Shown: piece after piece, positions 38,316-48,426 of the stretch
Layout of the letters: each line of letters begins with the position of its first letter
Numbering within the stretch: the first letter of the stretch is position 1
DNA from: Haladaptatus halobius
GTDB lineage: Archaea > Halobacteriota > Halobacteria > Halobacteriales > Haladaptataceae
Direction of reading: 5' to 3'
NCBI RefSeq assembly: GCF_020618475.1
Contig: NZ_CP085337.1
Location: forward strand, 1 to 64,000
Length of the DNA: 64,000 nucleotides
Notes under the pieces: generated by a model
The model's input: only the letters and a program-made list of their open reading frames with translations
Database searches by the model: none
What the model was told of the DNA's origin: nothing
Translations under genes and position numbers: made by a program

Positions 38316-39896
38316 ATGTCGTCGAGAGATGACGGTACCGAGGGTTCCGTTTCGGAATCCGTTGAGGGTACGAGTGACCAGACGGAGGAGTATTCACGCC
38401 GTAAGTTCATGGAGACGGCCGCCGCCATGGGTGGAGTCGCTGCATCGACGAGCCTAGCCGGATGCCAGGGTCTCGGTGGTGATGGCGGTACCGATGGTAA
38501 CGGCGAAGGCGATTTCCTGTGGTGGACGATGCGAGGCTACATCCCCGCAGAGACGAAGGCCATCAAAAAGGCGGCCAAGGGCTACGAAGACGCTGCCGAC
38601 GAGAAGATCAACGTGACTACCAACGTCGTCGTTTGGGATCAGGTATTTCAAGAGTGGAGCGCCTCCATCGAAGGCCGTTCGATGCCGAACGTCTCCGAGA
38701 TGGCGTGCGAGCACGCGGTCGATTTCGGCAATCGGGGCGCGGCCCGACCCAACACCGAACTGTTCGACAAATACGACGACTGGTACGACACGATCTCGGC
38801 GTGGGGTAAGTTCGACGGCGAGTTCTGGGGCCTTCCGTGGTTCATGGAACTTCGCACCAGTCACGTCAACATGAACCTCCTCGAGAAAGCCGGCGTGTCC
38901 AAGCCGCCGGAGACATGGGCGGAGCTCGTCAAGACCGGACAGGCCGTTTCCAAGAACACCGACGCCTCCGGATTCACGACGCCAGGTGCACAGGACTTCG
39001 TGACCGGTCAGAACGTGACCGCGTTCGCCCACCAGTCCAACGCATCCCTGTACGATTATTCCGATGGTAAGTTCAAGGTCGAGATCGACAGCCCAGGATC
39101 GCTATTCGCCCATCTCTGGACGCTGAGTCTACGCGAAAAGTGGAACATTGCCCCAGGCGGCTGGGGTGGTATCGACACGACCGCCGCCGAGGAGCTTTAT
39201 CGGAAAGAGCGAACGGCTATCGCCCACAACCCGACGGATTTGGCCCGCAGCCTCATCGACCCGCAGGATGGCGTCTCCAAGGATAATAAGAAATTGGCCG
39301 AGGCAACGGAGTTGACCCCGATGCCGGCTGGCCCGAACGGGAAGCGACAGTCCTTCATGGGCGGGAGCTGCTTGACGACGTTCAAGCAGAACGTCACCCG
39401 TCACGATATCGATGATAAGCTCTCGCTTGGCTTCATGGAGTACATGACGCAGCCGGACACGCTGAACAAGTACTTCCCGGTCTCGGCGCCGAACTTCCTG
39501 CCGGTTCGACGCGGACAGGAGGAGATGGAGTTGTTCACCGACAACCCGACTAAGATTCCAGACTCCTGGCTGAAGGCCCGCCTGAAACAGGCGCCGAACG
39601 CCGTCCGATACGGTATCACCGGTGCCGGGCGTGCCGCTCCGTTCATGGGTTCGTTCGAGGGAAGTACGTCGGGCTACTCGACCGCCATATCGGGGATGAT
39701 CGGTTCCAACAAGGATCCCAAAAAGGCGCTCCGCAGTATGGCCAACAACGCCCGATCGACGATCAACGACGCCGACTACACCGACTACGAGTTGAAAAAG
39801 AACAACAACGGCCCGTCGCTGGACGACGCCCCGGATGCCGTCAAGCCGTGGATCAACGGAGACGGCGTGCCCAAGATTTACAATCCGTACGCGTAA
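38316..39896 (+). CDS. Sugar ABC transporter substrate-binding lipoprotein (SBP family 1)
   Basis: A 526-residue binding protein. After about 28 hydrophilic residues the Tat motif SRRKFMETAAAM leads to the lipobox SLAGC near residue 49, and a Gly/Asp-rich linker. The mature part has carbohydrate-binder features (FWGLPWFMELRTSHVNMNLLEKAG, then PPETWAELVKTG). The long N-region before the Tat motif is unusual but seen in haloarchaea. The gene starts the operon 38316-43200. By comparison with the XacGHIJK xylose/arabinose importer of Haloferax, it may take up pentoses or xylo-oligosaccharides. Confidence 0.92.
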   Translation: MSSRDDGTEGSVSESVEGTSDQTEEYSRRKFMETAAAMGGVAASTSLAGCQGLGGDGGTDGNGEGDFLWWTMRGYIPAETKAIKKAAKGYEDAADEKINVTTNVVVWDQVFQEWSASIEGRSMPNVSEMACEHAVDFGNRGAARPNTELFDKYDDWYDTISAWGKFDGEFWGLPWFMELRTSHVNMNLLEKAGVSKPPETWAELVKTGQAVSKNTDASGFTTPGAQDFVTGQNVTAFAHQSNASLYDYSDGKFKVEIDSPGSLFAHLWTLSLREKWNIAPGGWGGIDTTAAEELYRKERTAIAHNPTDLARSLIDPQDGVSKDNKKLAEATELTPMPAGPNGKRQSFMGGSCLTTFKQNVTRHDIDDKLSLGFMEYMTQPDTLNKYFPVSAPNFLPVRRGQEEMELFTDNPTKIPDSWLKARLKQAPNAVRYGITGAGRAAPFMGSFEGSTSGYSTAISGMIGSNKDPKKALRSMANNARSTINDADYTDYELKKNNNGPSLDDAPDAVKPWINGDGVPKIYNPYA

Positions 39897-40013
39897 CGAG
39901 AACCGCCGCCGCGTCAGTTCGCCTACCGTTCGGCAGCGGTGGCGTTTTCGACGGTAGGAGCGGTAACGATGCACATAAATTAAAGTATCTGTGCGCCACT
40001 CTCCCGATAGAGC

Positions 40014-40943
40014 ATGTCAAAGGTTACCTCGTCGTTCGGTGGCATCGCCGTCCCGGAGGAGTACCAGTACTGGCTCTCGAAGGAGAGTCTCTGGGGATGG
40101 TTGTTCCTGTTACCGTCGCTAGCGGCGCTCGCACTCATCAGTGTCGTCCCGATTCTGCGGGGAATCGCACTTAGCTTCTACGAATACGGAGGCCTTCAAG
40201 AGGACGTCTTCGTCGGATTCGAAAACTACGTCGAGGTCTTCGGACTACCCGACTTCTGGGTCGTCATGAAGAACACATTCGTTTGGTCGTTCGCCGCCGT
40301 GGTTCTGATGGCGGCGGTTGGGTTGGCGTTCGCCGTTCTCCTCAACCGGGAGTTCAAAGGGCGCTCCGTCGCAACCACGCTCCTGTTGCTCCCGTGGACG
40401 ATTCCGTTTATCGCGGTGGCGCTGAACTGGACGTTGCTATTCAACTACGAACTCGGGATGTTCAACGGTCTCTTCAAAGTCCTCGGGTTCGGGAACGGTG
40501 TCGAGTGGTTAGGTCGGTCACGATACGCGCTGTTCTCCGTGATGCTGGCGTACGTCTGGCGAAACTTCCCCTTCTTCATGATCACCTTCCTTGCGGCGAT
40601 GAAGGGGATTCCACAGGATCTCTACGAGGCGGCTCGGGTCGACGGCTCGACCCGATTGGATCTGTTCCGCCACATCACGCTGCCGTTTCTTCAGCCCATC
40701 GGCGTCGTGACGACGCTACTGATGAGCTTGTGGACGCTGAACCACTTCACGCTCGTCTTCGTGATGACCAGCGGCGGTCCCGGAAACTCCTCGATGGTGT
40801 TGCCGGTGTACATCTACAGGCAGGCGTTCATCCAGAATGAATTTGGCATCGCGGCCGCGATAGCGGTCGTGATGTTGGTCATCATGCTGGCGTACGGGAT
40901 GGTGTACTTGCGGTTCTATCAAGAGGAAGTCGGAGGGAAATAA
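40014..40943 (+). CDS. Sugar ABC transporter permease, MalF type
   Basis: A 309-residue permease with six hydrophobic helices (first LWGWLFLLPSLAALALISVV). The EAA loop is QDLYEAARVDGSTRLDLFRHITLPFL. A TATA-like CATAAATTAAAG lies at about 39974, so it may have its own promoter besides read-through from the binding protein gene 117 bp upstream. It ends one base before the next permease. Confidence 0.93.
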   Translation: MSKVTSSFGGIAVPEEYQYWLSKESLWGWLFLLPSLAALALISVVPILRGIALSFYEYGGLQEDVFVGFENYVEVFGLPDFWVVMKNTFVWSFAAVVLMAAVGLAFAVLLNREFKGRSVATTLLLLPWTIPFIAVALNWTLLFNYELGMFNGLFKVLGFGNGVEWLGRSRYALFSVMLAYVWRNFPFFMITFLAAMKGIPQDLYEAARVDGSTRLDLFRHITLPFLQPIGVVTTLLMSLWTLNHFTLVFVMTSGGPGNSSMVLPVYIYRQAFIQNEFGIAAAIAVVMLVIMLAYGMVYLRFYQEEVGGK

Positions 40944-40944
40944 C

Positions 40945-41832
40945 ATGGCGAGCAAAACGCGAGAGACGGATGAACTGTTCGGCGTCGAAGTATCACCGAA
41001 GACTGCAAAGTGGACAAAAAAACTCGGCTTCCACGCGTTGCTGTGGTCGTCGATTTTCGTGGTTCTGTTGCCGGTCTTCTGGATGGTCGTCGTATCGCTG
41101 AACCAGGTCGCGTTCGACACGTTCATCCGAGACCCCGGCGCTTGGCTGGGGGGCGTGAGTTTCGACGCCTACCGTCGGATGTTGTACCAGACGAATTTCC
41201 CGATTTGGTTCCGTAACAGCGTCATCGTCACGGTGGCGTCGACCGTGCTGAGTATCCTCATCTGTACGTTCGGGGCCTACAGTATCGGCCGACTCGACTT
41301 CAAGGGTCGCAAGGCGGTGGCGACGTTCCTCTTGCTCACGCAGATGTTCCCCCTCATCTTGGTGGCGGTGCCGTTGTTCCTCATCTTCCGGAACATCGGC
41401 TTGTTCAACAGCCTCTTCGGGCTCACGATCGCGTACGTCGCGTTCGTGTTGCCGTTCTCGATATGGATGCTGCGGGGCTTCTACGAGAACCTCCCGGAGT
41501 CGCTAGAGGAGGCGGCGATGATCGACGGCAGTACCCGCATCGGCGCGGTCATACGGGTCATCGTCCCGCTGTCGGCACCGGCCATCGCGACAACCGCCAT
41601 CTTCGCGTGGATCTTCGCGTGGAACGAGTTCGTGATGGCGCTCATCCTGATCAACGACGACGGGAAGATGACGCTCCCTCCGGGACTGGGCTCTTGGGTC
41701 GGCCAGTACACCCTCCAGTGGGATCTGATGATGGCCGGTGCGCTGGGCGCGACCCTCCCGCTGTTCGTCATCCTGTTTTTCCTCCAGAAGTACATCATCA
41801 ACGGTCTGGCGGAAGGCGCGGTCAAGACCTGA
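40945..41832 (+). CDS. Sugar ABC transporter permease, MalG type
   Basis: A 295-residue permease with six hydrophobic helices (first LLWSSIFVVLLPVFWMVVVS). The EAA loop is ESLEEAAMIDGSTRIGAVIRVIVPL. It pairs with the 40014-40943 product. Its ATG follows the previous stop by one base, implying coupled translation. Confidence 0.93.
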   Translation: MASKTRETDELFGVEVSPKTAKWTKKLGFHALLWSSIFVVLLPVFWMVVVSLNQVAFDTFIRDPGAWLGGVSFDAYRRMLYQTNFPIWFRNSVIVTVASTVLSILICTFGAYSIGRLDFKGRKAVATFLLLTQMFPLILVAVPLFLIFRNIGLFNSLFGLTIAYVAFVLPFSIWMLRGFYENLPESLEEAAMIDGSTRIGAVIRVIVPLSAPAIATTAIFAWIFAWNEFVMALILINDDGKMTLPPGLGSWVGQYTLQWDLMMAGALGATLPLFVILFFLQKYIINGLAEGAVKT

Positions 41833-41970
41833 CGCCATCCTCGCTGCCGACCGTCGATGCGGTATCGCTGAGGGCGGTGACGATCGCCGCACCGCTTACC
41901 CACTCGCGCAGATCGTATTTGTACGACCAACCAAAGTAATAAATAGTTACGATAGGAACCTTCCTTCAGC

Positions 41971-43200
41971 ATGAGTCGAATCTTGTTCGACAGTGTAACG
42001 AAGGTTTACGGCGAAGACATCCTCGCCGTCGACGAGTTCGATCTCGGAATCGACGAAGGGGAGTTTCTGACGCTCGTCGGACCGAGCGGTTCCGGGAAGT
42101 CAACGTTGCTCCGAATGGTCGCCGGTCTCGAGGAGATAACCGACGGCGAGATTCAAATCGGCGATACCACCGTCAACCGACTGCCGCCGCGTAACCGAGA
42201 CATCGCGATGGTGTTTCAAAACTACGCGCTGTATCCGCATCTGACGGTGAGCGAGAACATGGCGTTCGGTCTCAAGCGCTCGACGGAGCTTCCTTCCGGG
42301 GAGATCGACGAACGGGTCGAGGAAGCGGCCGAGTTGATGGGTATCGGTGATCTGCTCGACCAGAAGCCGAAGCACCTCTCTGGCGGCCAGCGACAGCGTG
42401 TCGCCACCGGGCGAGCTATCGTCCGCGACCCCGCGGTGTTCCTGTTCGACGAGCCGCTGTCGAATCTGGACGCCAAGCTCCGAAAACATATGCGGACGCA
42501 GCTTCAGCGTCTCCAGCAGACGCTCGAAACTACGACGATCTACGTCACGCACGACCAGGAGGAGGCGATGACGATGAGCGACCGTATCGCCATCCTCAAC
42601 GAGGGAACGCTTCAACAGGTCGGTTCCCCTCGTCAGGTGTACAACCGACCGGAGAACGCGTTCGTCGCGCAGTTCATCGGCAGCCCGTCCATGAACATGT
42701 TCGTCGCGGAGCTGGATCGAACCGGCGATCGACCTCGGTTCACGGGCGACATCGAAGTGGACGTTTCCGAACGTCGAGCCGAGTCGGTCGCTAGCCACAG
42801 TAACGCCGACCAATTCCTGCTTGGCATCCGCCCGGAGCACATCGAGGTTCACGAAAGGGCGACCTCGGAGTCGGTGCCAGCGTACGTCGATATCATCGAA
42901 CCCTTGGGGAGCAACGATCTGTTGTACTTCGAACTCGAAGACGGTATCGGCGTCGACGGCGTCGTGGCCGAAGACGTCGACATCGGCGCGGACGAGGAAG
43001 GCGACGAAGAAGAGTACAAAGTGTTCATCGAGCCCGGTTCGATTCCTAATCGGTACGAGAACGGCGATACCCCCGTCTACCTGACGTTCGACACGGAACA
43101 CGTGCATGTGTTTGACCCGCAGACCGGGGAGAACCTCGACAACGAACGGCTCTCGGCGACTGAATCTCGGACGGGGTCCGCTAAAGGGGCCGGCGACTAA
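41971..43200 (+). CDS. Sugar ABC transporter ATP-binding protein (MalK/UgpC type)
   Basis: A 409-residue ATPase. Walker A is GPSGSGKSTLL, the signature LSGGQRQRVATGRA, and Walker B FLFDEPLSNLD. The C-terminal regulatory domain has LLGIRPEHIEV. It is about 30 residues longer than typical MalK, due to an acidic insertion (ADEEGDEEEYKVF) and tail. It lies 138 bp after the permease with its own TATA-like AGTAATAAATAG near 41935. It powers the 38316-41832 importer and, as MalK-type ATPases can be shared, perhaps others. Confidence 0.93.
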   Translation: MSRILFDSVTKVYGEDILAVDEFDLGIDEGEFLTLVGPSGSGKSTLLRMVAGLEEITDGEIQIGDTTVNRLPPRNRDIAMVFQNYALYPHLTVSENMAFGLKRSTELPSGEIDERVEEAAELMGIGDLLDQKPKHLSGGQRQRVATGRAIVRDPAVFLFDEPLSNLDAKLRKHMRTQLQRLQQTLETTTIYVTHDQEEAMTMSDRIAILNEGTLQQVGSPRQVYNRPENAFVAQFIGSPSMNMFVAELDRTGDRPRFTGDIEVDVSERRAESVASHSNADQFLLGIRPEHIEVHERATSESVPAYVDIIEPLGSNDLLYFELEDGIGVDGVVAEDVDIGADEEGDEEEYKVFIEPGSIPNRYENGDTPVYLTFDTEHVHVFDPQTGENLDNERLSATESRTGSAKGAGD

Positions 43201-43291
43201 CTGTCGTGGTGAGAGCTATGCGAACACCGAGTATCCGTGTTGGGCGGCGAACGAAGCAGTTCGACCGGTCGACGACCACCCTCGTACACGC

Positions 43292-44023
43292 ATGAGCCGG
43301 GACGATACCCCCGAGTCCGGGTACAACATGGACGTCGACTCGAACGCCGACCCTCACGCGCCGGGTATCGGCGTCGACGCGACTGCACGGACGTGGCGTC
43401 GGCTCGGCCGCGAACTGACGAACGCACGGAGTATCTCCGGTTTGGTCGGAACGGTCGAGCGGTACGGCTGGATTCCGCCGCTCCTCGGGTTACTGCTGTC
43501 TGGCGTTGCGAGGGGTATTTTCGAGCATCTTTCGGAACCGTTCGCCATGTCTCAGGGGTACGTCTTTTCCGGGTGGCAACTGGCCCTGGGAATCAACCTC
43601 TTCTACGGATTCTTCTTCGTCGCGTTCTCGTGGTTCCTCTACTTCGGCGTCATCGGCGCCTTCGCGGGGTACTTCTCTGAGGAGACGAAGATGGAGACGA
43701 CGGTTTTCAAAGTCGGCGGATATCTGATGGTGTTGTTCGTCCCTCTGGTGGCCGTCGGCTCGGCTCTCGCCCTGACGATTCCGGCACCGGAGCCGGTCGT
43801 CGCGGGTGCGGCACCGGCCACTGCGGTTGCACGAACGCACGAGGTAGTGGCGGATACTCACCAGATGCGGATCGTCGGCACGATGATGGCGAGCGGGTGG
43901 ATACTAGTAGGATTCTTGATGCTCCCCATCGTAAGCGAACTCTACGACGTCGACAACAGAGCTAGCGTCCTCTCCGTACTTCCGGCGACGCTGGTTGCGG
44001 TTACTGCGACGCAACTTCTCTAG
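43292..44023 (+). CDS. Multi-pass membrane protein, Yip1-like
   Basis: A 243-residue protein started at MSRDDTPESGYNMDVD. About 60 hydrophilic residues precede five predicted helices (WIPPLLGLLLSGVARGIF, LALGINLFYGFFFVAFSWFLYF, VGGYLMVLFVPLVAVGSAL, MRIVGTMMASGWILVGFLML, SVLSVLPATLVAVTATQLL). The layout resembles Yip1-domain proteins of archaea, of unknown role. It follows the ABC ATPase by 91 bp and its end overlaps the convergent chaperonin-like gene by four bases. The family guess is moderate. Confidence 0.65.
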   Translation: MSRDDTPESGYNMDVDSNADPHAPGIGVDATARTWRRLGRELTNARSISGLVGTVERYGWIPPLLGLLLSGVARGIFEHLSEPFAMSQGYVFSGWQLALGINLFYGFFFVAFSWFLYFGVIGAFAGYFSEETKMETTVFKVGGYLMVLFVPLVAVGSALALTIPAPEPVVAGAAPATAVARTHEVVADTHQMRIVGTMMASGWILVGFLMLPIVSELYDVDNRASVLSVLPATLVAVTATQLL

Positions 44024-45687
44024 TCGCTGTCCTGTTTCTCACCGGGTTCGTACGTCGGCTCTTCGAGCACGCGGTCGACCGTCGGCTCGCGCTCGTCCAA
44101 CAGCACGCCGTCGATGCGAGTAAGAGAGTTGACAAATTCGATAGCCCGAACGAGCCCCGACACCCGGATCTGAAACGGGTCGAGACCGCCGCCCTCGGCC
44201 GTCACGTCGTCGACGACGGTTCCGTCGCTCGAGACGGCGGCCCGGTGGTGGCCCGCGTCGTGGCGAACTCGCAGTTCGATCAGCGCATCCAGCGGGTTCA
44301 GACCGGCGTTGGCGGCCAGCGTCTTGGGAATCGACTCGAGTACGTCCGCGAACTCCTCCGCGGCGAGTTGCTCGCGCCCGTCGAAGCGCGTCGCCAGCGA
44401 TCTGACCGCACGGGCCGCCGCCACGTCCGCGGCTCCACCGGCCGGAAGCGCGGCGGGGGTTTGGATGCAAGCACGTAGCGCGTTCTTACCGTCCCTGATA
44501 CGGCGTTCAGCTTCCTCGGCGGCCGTCCGCGTGCCGCCCCGAACGACGAGCGTGACTGCCGGTGCTTCGACGCCAGCGGAGGGTTGGAACGCAACCCAAT
44601 CTTCGTCGCGGCCGGTGTCGCGGAAACGTACGGTAGCGTTACCGAGCGTGACGGCGTCGATTCGACTGTCCGGTCGAACCGGCCCGCGAGGAGTCGCACC
44701 GGTCGCCCGTGCGATGTACTCGAAGTCGGTGTTCTTGACGTTTCGAAGAAGAACCACCCCATGTCGGGCCAACTCCTTGGCGATAGCCATGTCGACATCG
44801 CCGGTCGCAACGACGGCGACGGCGTCCGTCAGCCCGATGTTCGCGGCGATCTTTTCGCTCTCGTCGAGTCCATCGGAGGTTCGCTCCGCGTCGGTCGCAC
44901 TCTCGACTGTGACGTTCACGTCGGCCGCGAGACTTCGGGATTGGAGGCTCCCCTTTACGAGCAACACCGCCCCCGTCGCCGGAAGGAGTCGTTCGGCGGT
45001 CACGACGTTCTCGGGAAGTACGACGCCCTCGACGAGCGTCGAGTCGGCGACGCTCCCGCCCGGTACGGCGATCGTCTTGGCGTGATCGAGTCGGACGCTG
45101 CCGTTCGCGGGGTCGGAGACGCGCAGAACTCCGTCGACGACCGTGTCCGCGAACTCGCCGAGCGGCCACGACCCGTTCCGACCGTTGGTCATCCCAGTCA
45201 TCACGATGGCACGTAACCGAGTGCGATCGAACTCTCCGGCCGAATCCGTCAGTGGAATCGACGTTTCGTTCCACAGTTCGATCGTCCGCTGGCCGCCGAT
45301 CGAAAACCCCTCGATAACGTCGGTCGGGTGGACGCCCCGGTCGACAAGATCCATTGCCGTCGACAGCAGCTCTGACGCTAGCAAAACCATCGTCGTCGAA
45401 CCGTCGCCGTAGTCGTCCTCGTGATCCTCCACCGCTCGGATGAAACGTTGCGCGACCGGATGATCCGTCTCCCCCTCGAACTCCTCCATGATGGCGCTAC
45501 CGTCGTTGCTGACGAACCCCCGGAGTTCGCCGTCGGACATCCGCCGGACGATCATCTTATCGATCCCCCACGGTCCGAGCGTACTCCGAACCAGGTCTCC
45601 CATCTGTCGTGACGCATCTCGGATCATCCGTCGCGTCTCCGGGGACGGTACCGTCTTCCAACCGGTGTACAGTTCGTTCGTAGTCAT
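44020..45687 (-). CDS. Divergent group II chaperonin (thermosome/TCP-1 family) paralogue
   Basis: A 555-residue protein with the thermosome framework. TLGPWGIDKMIV is at 37-47 (TLGPKGMDKM in canonical forms), NDG at 61-63 and GDGST at 94-98, which hold ATP. A later RIRDGKNALRACI keeps the aspartate used for hydrolysis. The GGGA loop appears as AGGAADVAAARA. The rest is much diverged and the C-terminus lacks the usual Gly-Gly-Met tail. It may be a specialised folding machine or a mixed-ring subunit. Its location inside a sugar-use island is unusual. Confidence 0.85.
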   Translation of the reverse strand: MTTNELYTGWKTVPSPETRRMIRDASRQMGDLVRSTLGPWGIDKMIVRRMSDGELRGFVSNDGSAIMEEFEGETDHPVAQRFIRAVEDHEDDYGDGSTTMVLLASELLSTAMDLVDRGVHPTDVIEGFSIGGQRTIELWNETSIPLTDSAGEFDRTRLRAIVMTGMTNGRNGSWPLGEFADTVVDGVLRVSDPANGSVRLDHAKTIAVPGGSVADSTLVEGVVLPENVVTAERLLPATGAVLLVKGSLQSRSLAADVNVTVESATDAERTSDGLDESEKIAANIGLTDAVAVVATGDVDMAIAKELARHGVVLLRNVKNTDFEYIARATGATPRGPVRPDSRIDAVTLGNATVRFRDTGRDEDWVAFQPSAGVEAPAVTLVVRGGTRTAAEEAERRIRDGKNALRACIQTPAALPAGGAADVAAARAVRSLATRFDGREQLAAEEFADVLESIPKTLAANAGLNPLDALIELRVRHDAGHHRAAVSSDGTVVDDVTAEGGGLDPFQIRVSGLVRAIEFVNSLTRIDGVLLDEREPTVDRVLEEPTYEPGEKQDSD

Positions 45688-45768
45688 GGTCTCCTCGGGA
45701 ACGGAATACTGTATCGATATGGGTAGAGTGTCATAATTGCACCGGAACTGCTGCCGACCGTCATTAAG

Positions 45769-45966
45769 TTACTGAACTAACATTTTATCGTAGGCGAACA
45801 GCGCGGCGATGAGTATCGACGCCGCGTACGCCACCTCCACGATAAGTGGTTCCTGCTGCCCGCGAAGCCATGCGATGCCGGCAGCCGTGACGACCACGGT
45901 TGCGACTATCAGCGCCAGGAGAATACCGACGTTGCGCTGCTCGTTGAGGTTGGCAGACATTAGCAT
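45769..45966 (-). CDS. Small two-helix membrane protein, hypothetical
   Basis: A 65-residue protein (MLMSANLNEQRNVG...) with helices at about 14-36 (ILLALIVATVVVTAAGIAWL) and 44-60 (VAYAASILIAALFAY). A TATA-like TTATTTATAG at 45984-45993 puts the transcript start at or near 45966, so translation begins at the first Met or at the Met two codons later (45960). It is upstream of the chaperonin-like gene on the same strand. No family recognised. Confidence 0.6.
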   Translation of the reverse strand: MLMSANLNEQRNVGILLALIVATVVVTAAGIAWLRGQQEPLIVEVAYAASILIAALFAYDKMLVQ

Positions 45967-46034
45967 GACTTCGGCCCTCTTCCTATAAATAAGCGGTGAT
46001 TCGGGGCGCAGAAATCGGTTCTCGATTCCGTGGG

Positions 46035-47267
46035 TCAGTCGAAGAGCGTCTCGCCCGCAACCGTGTGCTCGGAGACGGCGTCTAAGTCGAGCGTGAGACC
46101 GAGACCGGGTTTCTCGGGGATCTCTATCCGACCCGCCTGGATGAGGTTGTCTTCCTCGATGAGGTCTTCCCACCAACCGAGTTGGTAGGAGTGGTACTCC
46201 ACCGCCAGCGAGTTCGGGATGGCCGCCGCGACCTGCGCGGACGCCATCGTGCCGATGGGCGAGGAGACGTTGTGCATCGCAACCGGAATGTAGTACATAT
46301 CCGCGAGGTCGGCGACCTTCCGCGTCTCGCGCATGCCGCCCACGCGGGGCAGGTCGGGCGCGATGATGTCCACCGCCTGCTGTTCGATGAGTCTGCGGTT
46401 GCCGTGCTTGCGGTAGACGTTCTCGCCCACGGCGATGGGCGTCGTGGTGGACTTCGTGATCTCCTCTTGAACGTCGTGGTTCTCCGGGGGAACTGGATCT
46501 TCGAGCCACCACACGTCGTACTCCTCGAGCGCGTCGGCGAGACGCCTCGCGCTGCCGCCGGTGAACGACCAGTGGCAGTCGAACGCCACGTCAGCGCGGT
46601 CGCCGACCGTTTCGCAGACTTGCTTTACAATTTCGACCTTGTGGTCTATCTCGGGGCCGCGGAGGTGACGGTTCGCACGGTCCTTCTCGTGGCCCGAGGG
46701 AACGTCGAGGTCGAACTTGATGGCGTCGTAACCGAGTTCGGAGACGACGCGTTCGGCCTCCGCTGCGTTGGAGGCGGGTTCCGACTCGTCACCGGCGTGG
46801 CAGTCGCAGTACACTCGAACCTCGTCGCGGTACTTCCCGCCGACGAGCTGGTAGGCCGGCACCTCGAGGAGCTTCCCCGCGACGTCGTGGAGTGCGATTT
46901 CGATACCGGAGATGGCGGAGATGGTCTTCCCGGAGATCGACCCTTCGCCCGACATCTTCTGGACGAGGTGTTCGTAGAGGCGGTCGATATCGAGGGGATT
47001 CTCGCCGACGAGGAAGGGTTTCATCCGTTCGATGATGGCCGTGTCGCCGCCGCCCCAGTATGCCTCGCCGGTTCCCGTGACGCCGGCGTCGGTGTAGACG
47101 CGAACGAGAATCCACGGGTAGTTGCCGTCCACCATCGTCGTCTGCACGTCGGTTATCTCTGCGTCGCGGACGCCGCCGCGACGGTTGGTGAGACCCATCG
47201 TCTCGGCCGAGAGGTCGCGCATCGTATACTCCGCGTTCGGGTCGCGCAGCTTCGCGTGGTCAACCAT
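46035..47267 (-). CDS. xacD: D-xylonate/gluconate dehydratase, enolase superfamily
   Basis: A 410-residue enzyme closely matching the haloarchaeal xylonate/gluconate dehydratase group. It opens with the family's MVDHAKLRDPNAEYTMRDLS leader. Barrel residues include KFDLDVPSG, AFDCHWSF, WLEDPVPPEN, VGENVYR and the His in PVAMHNVSSPIG. It removes water from aldonates to give 2-keto-3-deoxy acids; in Haloferax volcanii XacD does this for xylonate and arabinonate. It lies 67 bp downstream of the xylose dehydrogenase gene on the same strand, so the two probably act in sequence. Confidence 0.9.
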   Translation of the reverse strand: MVDHAKLRDPNAEYTMRDLSAETMGLTNRRGGVRDAEITDVQTTMVDGNYPWILVRVYTDAGVTGTGEAYWGGGDTAIIERMKPFLVGENPLDIDRLYEHLVQKMSGEGSISGKTISAISGIEIALHDVAGKLLEVPAYQLVGGKYRDEVRVYCDCHAGDESEPASNAAEAERVVSELGYDAIKFDLDVPSGHEKDRANRHLRGPEIDHKVEIVKQVCETVGDRADVAFDCHWSFTGGSARRLADALEEYDVWWLEDPVPPENHDVQEEITKSTTTPIAVGENVYRKHGNRRLIEQQAVDIIAPDLPRVGGMRETRKVADLADMYYIPVAMHNVSSPIGTMASAQVAAAIPNSLAVEYHSYQLGWWEDLIEEDNLIQAGRIEIPEKPGLGLTLDLDAVSEHTVAGETLFD

Positions 47268-47334
47268 TGCGTGCGAGATATTCCCTGGGCCGGTAGTAAA
47301 GCTTGTGAATCGACGGGGGTCGTCCGGGCCGAAA

Positions 47335-48426
47335 CTATTCGACCGCGACGCGTTCGCCGGTGTCGGCGGCCTCGTAGATGGCCGCGAGCGTCCGCATGTC
47401 GACGAGGGCGTGTTCGCCGTCGGGCGAAGGCGTGACGCCGCGGAGGACGCGGTCGGCGAAGTAGTCGAACTCTTCGGTCATCTCATCGCCCGTGACGTCG
47501 CGGCGACCGTCGTCGATCTCAACTTCGCGTTCGTCGGGCTGTCTGAGTCTGAGCGTCTGCGGCGTCTGCCCGAGATAGGCGGGTTCGAGGAGTAGCTCTC
47601 CCTCAGTTCCCGCGACCCGGAGGTGGCCCGACAGGTGGGAGTGCTGGCTGGCCGTGCAGGAGGCGTACGTTCCGTCGTCGAACCGGATCGAGAAGGTCGC
47701 GTGTTGGTCGGGGACGTTACGGAACGCTTCGTCTTCGGAGTGCATCTGCGCGGTCACGCTCACGGGGTCGGCGTCGAGGACGAACCGAGACGTGTTCAAC
47801 GGGTAGATGCCCAGATCCATCACCGTCGCGCCGTAACCCGCGAGTTCGGGGTCGAGTCGCCACTGGTCGGGATCGGCCGAGACTATGTCGAGCATCTGTT
47901 GCCCCATGTGTCCGTGGACGGCGACCGGATCGCCGACCGCCCCGTCGCGGACGAGTTCGCGCATCCGACGAACCTGCGGGTCGGTCTGCATCCGATAGGC
48001 GACCATCAGGGGCACGTCCTCGGCGGCCGCGACGAGCTCCTCGGCCCGATCGAGCGTCGCCTCCATCGGTTTCTCGCAGAGAACCGCCTTCCCGTGCTCG
48101 GCCGCGGCTTCGACGTACGGGAGGTGGTACGCGTTCGGCGTACAGACGTACACCGCGTCGTACTCGTCGGTCGCCTCGCCGTCGACGAACTCGTCGTAGG
48201 TGATGGCGGCGTCGACGGTCGCGGATTCGTCGGCGACCGCTTCGGCTTTCTCGCGGCTACTGCTGACGGCGACGGTCGTCTCGCAGAACTTCGACCGCTC
48301 GACCGCCGGAATCGCCTGTTCGCGCGTCCACCAACCGAGCCCAACCATCGCGAGGCGGAGGGTTCCCGACTCCAACTCCTCCCAGTCCCGCTGTCTGACG
48401 TTGCTCAGGTAGTCATCGACTGCCAT
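47335..48426 (-). CDS. xacA: D-xylose 1-dehydrogenase, Gfo/Idh/MocA family
   Basis: A 363-residue oxidoreductase with [19 protein letters not shown] as nucleotide-binding start (residues 24-42), EKPMEA with the catalytic Lys, and [19 protein letters not shown] in the substrate domain. These match haloarchaeal xylose dehydrogenases, which oxidise D-xylose with NADP to xylonolactone. The N-terminal [11 protein letters not shown] also fits. It heads the 46035-48426 unit, the first two chemical steps of the oxidative pentose route except the lactonase. Confidence 0.88.
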   Translation of the reverse strand: MAVDDYLSNVRQRDWEELESGTLRLAMVGLGWWTREQAIPAVERSKFCETTVAVSSSREKAEAVADESATVDAAITYDEFVDGEATDEYDAVYVCTPNAYHLPYVEAAAEHGKAVLCEKPMEATLDRAEELVAAAEDVPLMVAYRMQTDPQVRRMRELVRDGAVGDPVAVHGHMGQQMLDIVSADPDQWRLDPELAGYGATVMDLGIYPLNTSRFVLDADPVSVTAQMHSEDEAFRNVPDQHATFSIRFDDGTYASCTASQHSHLSGHLRVAGTEGELLLEPAYLGQTPQTLRLRQPDEREVEIDDGRRDVTGDEMTEEFDYFADRVLRGVTPSPDGEHALVDMRTLAAIYEAADTGERVAVE

